A stretch of 32,393 nucleotides of DNA from an uncultured Bacilli bacterium (lineage in GTDB: Bacteria > Bacillota_I > Bacilli_A > RF39 > UBA660). The notes beneath the pieces were generated by a model, which was given only the letters and a program-made list of their open reading frames with translations, was not told the origin of the DNA and made no database searches. The DNA is taken from positions 1 through 32,393 of the forward strand of contig CANQHM010000007.1 in NCBI GenBank assembly GCA_947623845.1, read 5' to 3'. Below are positions 29,322 to 32,393 of this stretch, in pieces (the stretch's first letter is position 1; each line of letters starts with the position of its first letter). Position numbers and translations under genes: made by a program.

Positions 29322-30653
29322 ATGAAAAAAGTTTTAGACTACTTAGATAGTATTTTAAAAAATAATCATCGTATAGTTCTAGCTTGTTCTGGTGGTCCAG
29401 ATTCTATGGCCCTTCTTTTTTTATTGTGTGAGTTAAAAGAAAAATATCAAAACGAAATTATTGTTTGTCACGTTAATCATCAAAAAAGAGAAGAAAGTAC
29501 GGAAGAAGCGGAATTTGTAAAAAACTATTGTCTAAGTCACAACTGTTTATTTGAGTATTTTATTCTACCTCATCAAGATAATGTTAATTTCCATAATTTT
29601 GCTCATAAAGAAAGATATAACTTTTATGAACGAACTTTAAAAAAATATGATGCTCATATTCTAATGACTGCCCATCACGCTACTGATTTAGCAGAAACCA
29701 TTCTTATGCGTTTAGTAAGAGGGGCGACTTTAAAAGGTTATAGTGGTTTTCAAAAAGAAGTAACTTTACCAGATTATAAACTAATTCGTCCTTTAATTGC
29801 TTTAACTAAAGAAGAAATATTTACCTACGTCCAAAATAATAATATTCCTTATCGTCGTGATTACACTAATGATGAAGACCACTACACCCGCAATAGAATA
29901 AGACATCATGTTTTACCCATCTTAGCTAAAGAAAATAAAAACTTTTATAAACATATTAATGACTTTAGTAAAAAAGTTTATGCTGCAAATGAATATATTG
30001 CTAACATTGTAAAAGAAAAATACCCAAATATCGTAAAAGATAATGTTGTTAATATTTCCTTACTTCAAAAAGAAGATCCCTATCTAAAACAAGAACTAGT
30101 TAGTGAGTATCTTCGCCTTAATTACCCTAAAGAAGAAGCCTTAAATGATAAAATTCTAAATAGCATTCTTACTTTAATTAATAATAAACAACCTAATCAA
30201 ACTCTTCATCTACCTCATAATAAAACTTTAATTAAAGAATATAACAATCTATATTTCACTACCCAAGAAATAAAAGATTATAAAATCAAACTAGAAGATA
30301 ATTTAGAAATAAATAATTATCAATTTAGGTATACAAAAACTAGTGATAATCATACTAATTATTGTATTGGACTTTCTTCTAAAGATCTTGCTTTACCACT
30401 ATATCTTCGTAATCGTAAACCTGCTGATAAAATGCAAATAAAAAACATGCAAGGACATAAAAAAATAAAAGATATTTTAATTGATAATAAAGTCCCAATG
30501 TCCAAAAGAAATACCATTCCTTTATTAGTTGACAATAATGATACAATAATTTGGTTACCAGGTATAAAAAAATCGCAACTTTGTAAAGACAATTATGAAA
30601 AATGTGATATAATAATAAACGTACATTTAAGAAAGGAAGAAGAATATGAATAA
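29322..30653 (+). CDS. tilS: tRNA(Ile)-lysidine synthetase
   Basis: Attaches lysine to C34 of the CAU-anticodon tRNA-Ile, so that it reads AUA, essential in AUA-rich genomes such as this one. 443 aa. PP-loop ACSGGPDSMA with SGGPDS at 23-28, then VCHVNHQKREEST (near 48-60) and LMTAHHATDLAETILMRLVRGATLKGYSG (near 113-141), the tRNA/ATP-binding blocks. The middle is helical and the C-terminal TilS_C domain ends in PLLVDNNDTIIWLPGIK. Length is usual. It overlaps ftsH by 8 nt, the common Firmicutes order tilS-ftsH (hpt, often between them, is absent). Confidence 0.93.
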   Translation: MKKVLDYLDSILKNNHRIVLACSGGPDSMALLFLLCELKEKYQNEIIVCHVNHQKREESTEEAEFVKNYCLSHNCLFEYFILPHQDNVNFHNFAHKERYNFYERTLKKYDAHILMTAHHATDLAETILMRLVRGATLKGYSGFQKEVTLPDYKLIRPLIALTKEEIFTYVQNNNIPYRRDYTNDEDHYTRNRIRHHVLPILAKENKNFYKHINDFSKKVYAANEYIANIVKEKYPNIVKDNVVNISLLQKEDPYLKQELVSEYLRLNYPKEEALNDKILNSILTLINNKQPNQTLHLPHNKTLIKEYNNLYFTTQEIKDYKIKLEDNLEINNYQFRYTKTSDNHTNYCIGLSSKDLALPLYLRNRKPADKMQIKNMQGHKKIKDILIDNKVPMSKRNTIPLLVDNNDTIIWLPGIKKSQLCKDNYEKCDIIINVHLRKEEEYE

Positions 30654-32393
30654 AAAATTAAAAAATACATTTCCCTATATACTTTTATTAATTATAGTAT
30701 TAGGTACATTATATTTTTATAATACCTCATTTTATGAAGTACATAACCTAACTACGGGGGAATTATATAAGGAGATAAAAGATGCTACTGTCACTGAACT
30801 TACTATTACTCCTAAAAGTAATGATAGTATCTATTATGTTGAAGGTAAACTAAAGGATTATAAAGAAACGGAATCCTTTACTGCTAAAGTTATACCTGAA
30901 GATATTGAAACTATTACTAATTATGTTAAAGAAAATAGTATTAAGAAATATGAGGTTAATAAAGACCCTGGTACTAGTGCTATTCTAATTATAATTAGTA
31001 ACATTCTACCATTAGTATTACTAGGTGTTTTAACTTATTTCTTATTTATGAAGATGGCTGCCGGTAATAATAAGTCTATGGACTTTGGTAGAAGCCGGGC
31101 TAAACTAAGTAATGATGGTGGTAAAGTTAAATTTAGCGATGTCGCTGGTTTAAAAGAAGAAAAAGAAGAAGTTAGTGAACTTATTGATTTCTTAAAAAAT
31201 CCTAAAAAATTCCAAAAATTAGGAGCCAGAATTCCTAAAGGTGTCCTATTAGTAGGGCCTCCCGGAACTGGTAAAACTTTACTAGCTAAAGCTGTTGCTG
31301 GTGAAGCCAATGTTCCATTCTATTATATAAGTGGTTCTGATTTCGTAGAGTTATTCGTCGGAGTTGGAGCATCTCGTGTAAGAGATATGTTTAAACAAGC
31401 TAAACAAAATGCCCCATGTTTAATCTTTATTGATGAAATTGATGCTGTAGGACGTCAAAGAGGTACTGGTTTAGGTGGAGGACACGATGAACGTGAACAA
31501 ACTCTTAACCAATTACTAACCGAAATGGATGGGTTTGGTGCTAACGAAGGTATAATCATTATTGCTGCTACTAACCGTCCTGATGTTCTAGACCCTGCCT
31601 TACTTCGTCCTGGTCGTTTCGATAGACAAGTAACCGTAAGCTTACCTGATGCTAAAGAAAGAGAAGCCATCCTTGGTGTCCACGGACGTAATAAAGTATT
31701 TGCCAAAGACGTTAATCTCGAAAATATTTCTAAGAGAACTCCAGGATTTAGTGGTGCTGATCTTGAAAACTTACTTAATGAAGCTGCTTTACTAGCTGTC
31801 AGAAGAAATAAAAATGCTATTAGTATGGATGAAATAGATGAAGCAACTGATAGAGTTTTACTTGGACCTGCTAAAACTTCAAGAAAGATTACCGAAAAAG
31901 AAAAACGTCTTGTGGCTATTCATGAATCTGGACACGCTGTTCTAGGTATTAAAGTTGAAGGGGCAAGAGAAGTTCATAAGATAACTATTATTCCAAGAGG
32001 TATGGCTGGAGGTTATACAATGATGCTTCCAAAAGAAGACTCTCAAGGACCAATGCCTAAAGAAGAATTAACTGCACATATCATTGGTTTATTAGGAGGT
32101 CGTGCTAGTGAAGAATTATTCCTAGGTAAAATTACTACCGGTGCTAGTGATGACTTTAAAAAAGCTACTAACATTGCTCGTGATATGGTAACTAAATATG
32201 GTATGTCAGATTTAGGACCTATTCAATTAGAAGAAGAAAACGAAGGTGTTTTCCTAGGTAGAGATTATAATAAATCTCGTAACTTTAGTGATCAAGTAGC
32301 ATTAGAAATTGATAACGAAGTAAGAAAGATTATTAATAGTTGTTATGAAGAAGCTAAAAAAGTATTAAAAGCAAATAAAGACTTAGTATTCTT
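30646..32393 (+). CDS. ftsH: ATP-dependent zinc metalloprotease FtsH (3' end beyond window)
   Basis: Membrane-bound AAA+ protease that degrades misfolded membrane and regulatory proteins. No stop occurs before the window end, so 582 residues are visible. Two membrane helices (about 9-25 and 108-130) flank an extracytoplasmic domain. The AAA module has Walker A GPPGTGKT (205-212), Walker [12 protein letters not shown] and the arginine-finger region [18 protein letters not shown]. The protease domain has the zinc motif HESGH (426-430). It starts inside tilS, with AAAGGAAGA as Shine-Dalgarno. Confidence 0.96.
   Translation, partial: MNKKLKNTFPYILLLIIVLGTLYFYNTSFYEVHNLTTGELYKEIKDATVTELTITPKSNDSIYYVEGKLKDYKETESFTAKVIPEDIETITNYVKENSIKKYEVNKDPGTSAILIIISNILPLVLLGVLTYFLFMKMAAGNNKSMDFGRSRAKLSNDGGKVKFSDVAGLKEEKEEVSELIDFLKNPKKFQKLGARIPKGVLLVGPPGTGKTLLAKAVAGEANVPFYYISGSDFVELFVGVGASRVRDMFKQAKQNAPCLIFIDEIDAVGRQRGTGLGGGHDEREQTLNQLLTEMDGFGANEGIIIIAATNRPDVLDPALLRPGRFDRQVTVSLPDAKEREAILGVHGRNKVFAKDVNLENISKRTPGFSGADLENLLNEAALLAVRRNKNAISMDEIDEATDRVLLGPAKTSRKITEKEKRLVAIHESGHAVLGIKVEGAREVHKITIIPRGMAGGYTMMLPKEDSQGPMPKEELTAHIIGLLGGRASEELFLGKITTGASDDFKKATNIARDMVTKYGMSDLGPIQLEEENEGVFLGRDYNKSRNFSDQVALEIDNEVRKIINSCYEEAKKVLKANKDLVF

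Noticed and set aside
1..32393. CRISPR arrays, tRNA or rRNA genes
   Set aside because: No regular spaced repeats, no cloverleaf with a T-loop consensus and no rRNA-like stretch were seen by reading.

Overview
This is an AT-rich segment (about 30% G+C or less by eye) of a low-GC Gram-positive chromosome. Endospore genes (spoIIR, spoIID, spoIIQ-like), peptidoglycan synthesis (murA), long-form HPF, SecA, a LytTR/AgrC-like two-component pair and compact, mostly + strand operons fit the class Bacilli, probably an uncultured gut lineage close to Erysipelotrichia/RF39-type Bacilli. TGA is a normal stop: several genes end on it, and prfB carries the RF2 autoregulatory frameshift. The mycoplasma code therefore does not apply. 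The taxonomic placement is inference from gene content.

Layout. 1-4566 holds core genes: a 91-aa unknown, spoIIR, an MntP/YtaF-family membrane protein, class II aldolase, murA, an anchored SGNH-like protein and rpmE. 4564-8580 is accessory: a reverse-strand XRE regulator, a frameshifted IS110-type transposase remnant, a 1045-aa SF1 helicase with an inserted nuclease-like segment and two zinc ribbons, and a perfect 20-bp inverted repeat. 8581-11884 is one unit (ATP-grasp, rpiB, DUF1146, spoIID, spoIIQ-like). 11903-15911 holds an unknown protein, the two-component pair, a cold-shock protein, HPF and an HExxH protein. secA follows at 15982-18480.

The most interesting region is 18481-27300. In many Bacilli hpf, secA and prfB are neighbours; here secA and prfB are about 8.8 kb apart. 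Just after secA lies a four-gene block (short WYL regulator, small HAD hydrolase, HAD-phosphoribosyltransferase fusion, PfkB kinase-SIS fusion) with 2-nt gaps or short overlaps between the three enzyme genes. It is bounded by a duplication: the last ~39 nt of secA, its terminator and the 5' end of a KilA-N gene occur on the left (18442-18579) and, diverged, on the right (24381-24545). An IS200/IS605 TnpA remnant lies inside the right edge. The KilA-N gene is intact on the right and a decapitated fragment on the left. A 39-nt piece of its interior recurs downstream at 25416-25454. This looks like an acquired metabolic island whose product may be a phosphosugar or nucleoside-like compound; a role in defence or stress is possible but unproven.

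Right of the island are three unrecognised small genes, then prfB, a YitT-family membrane protein, tilS and ftsH, which runs off the window end. Regulatory features that recur are -35 boxes reading TTGCAT (five cases, four with a 17-nt and one with an 18-nt spacer), extended TGn -10 boxes, and terminators overlapping stop codons, the next promoter or even the next gene's Shine-Dalgarno sequence.
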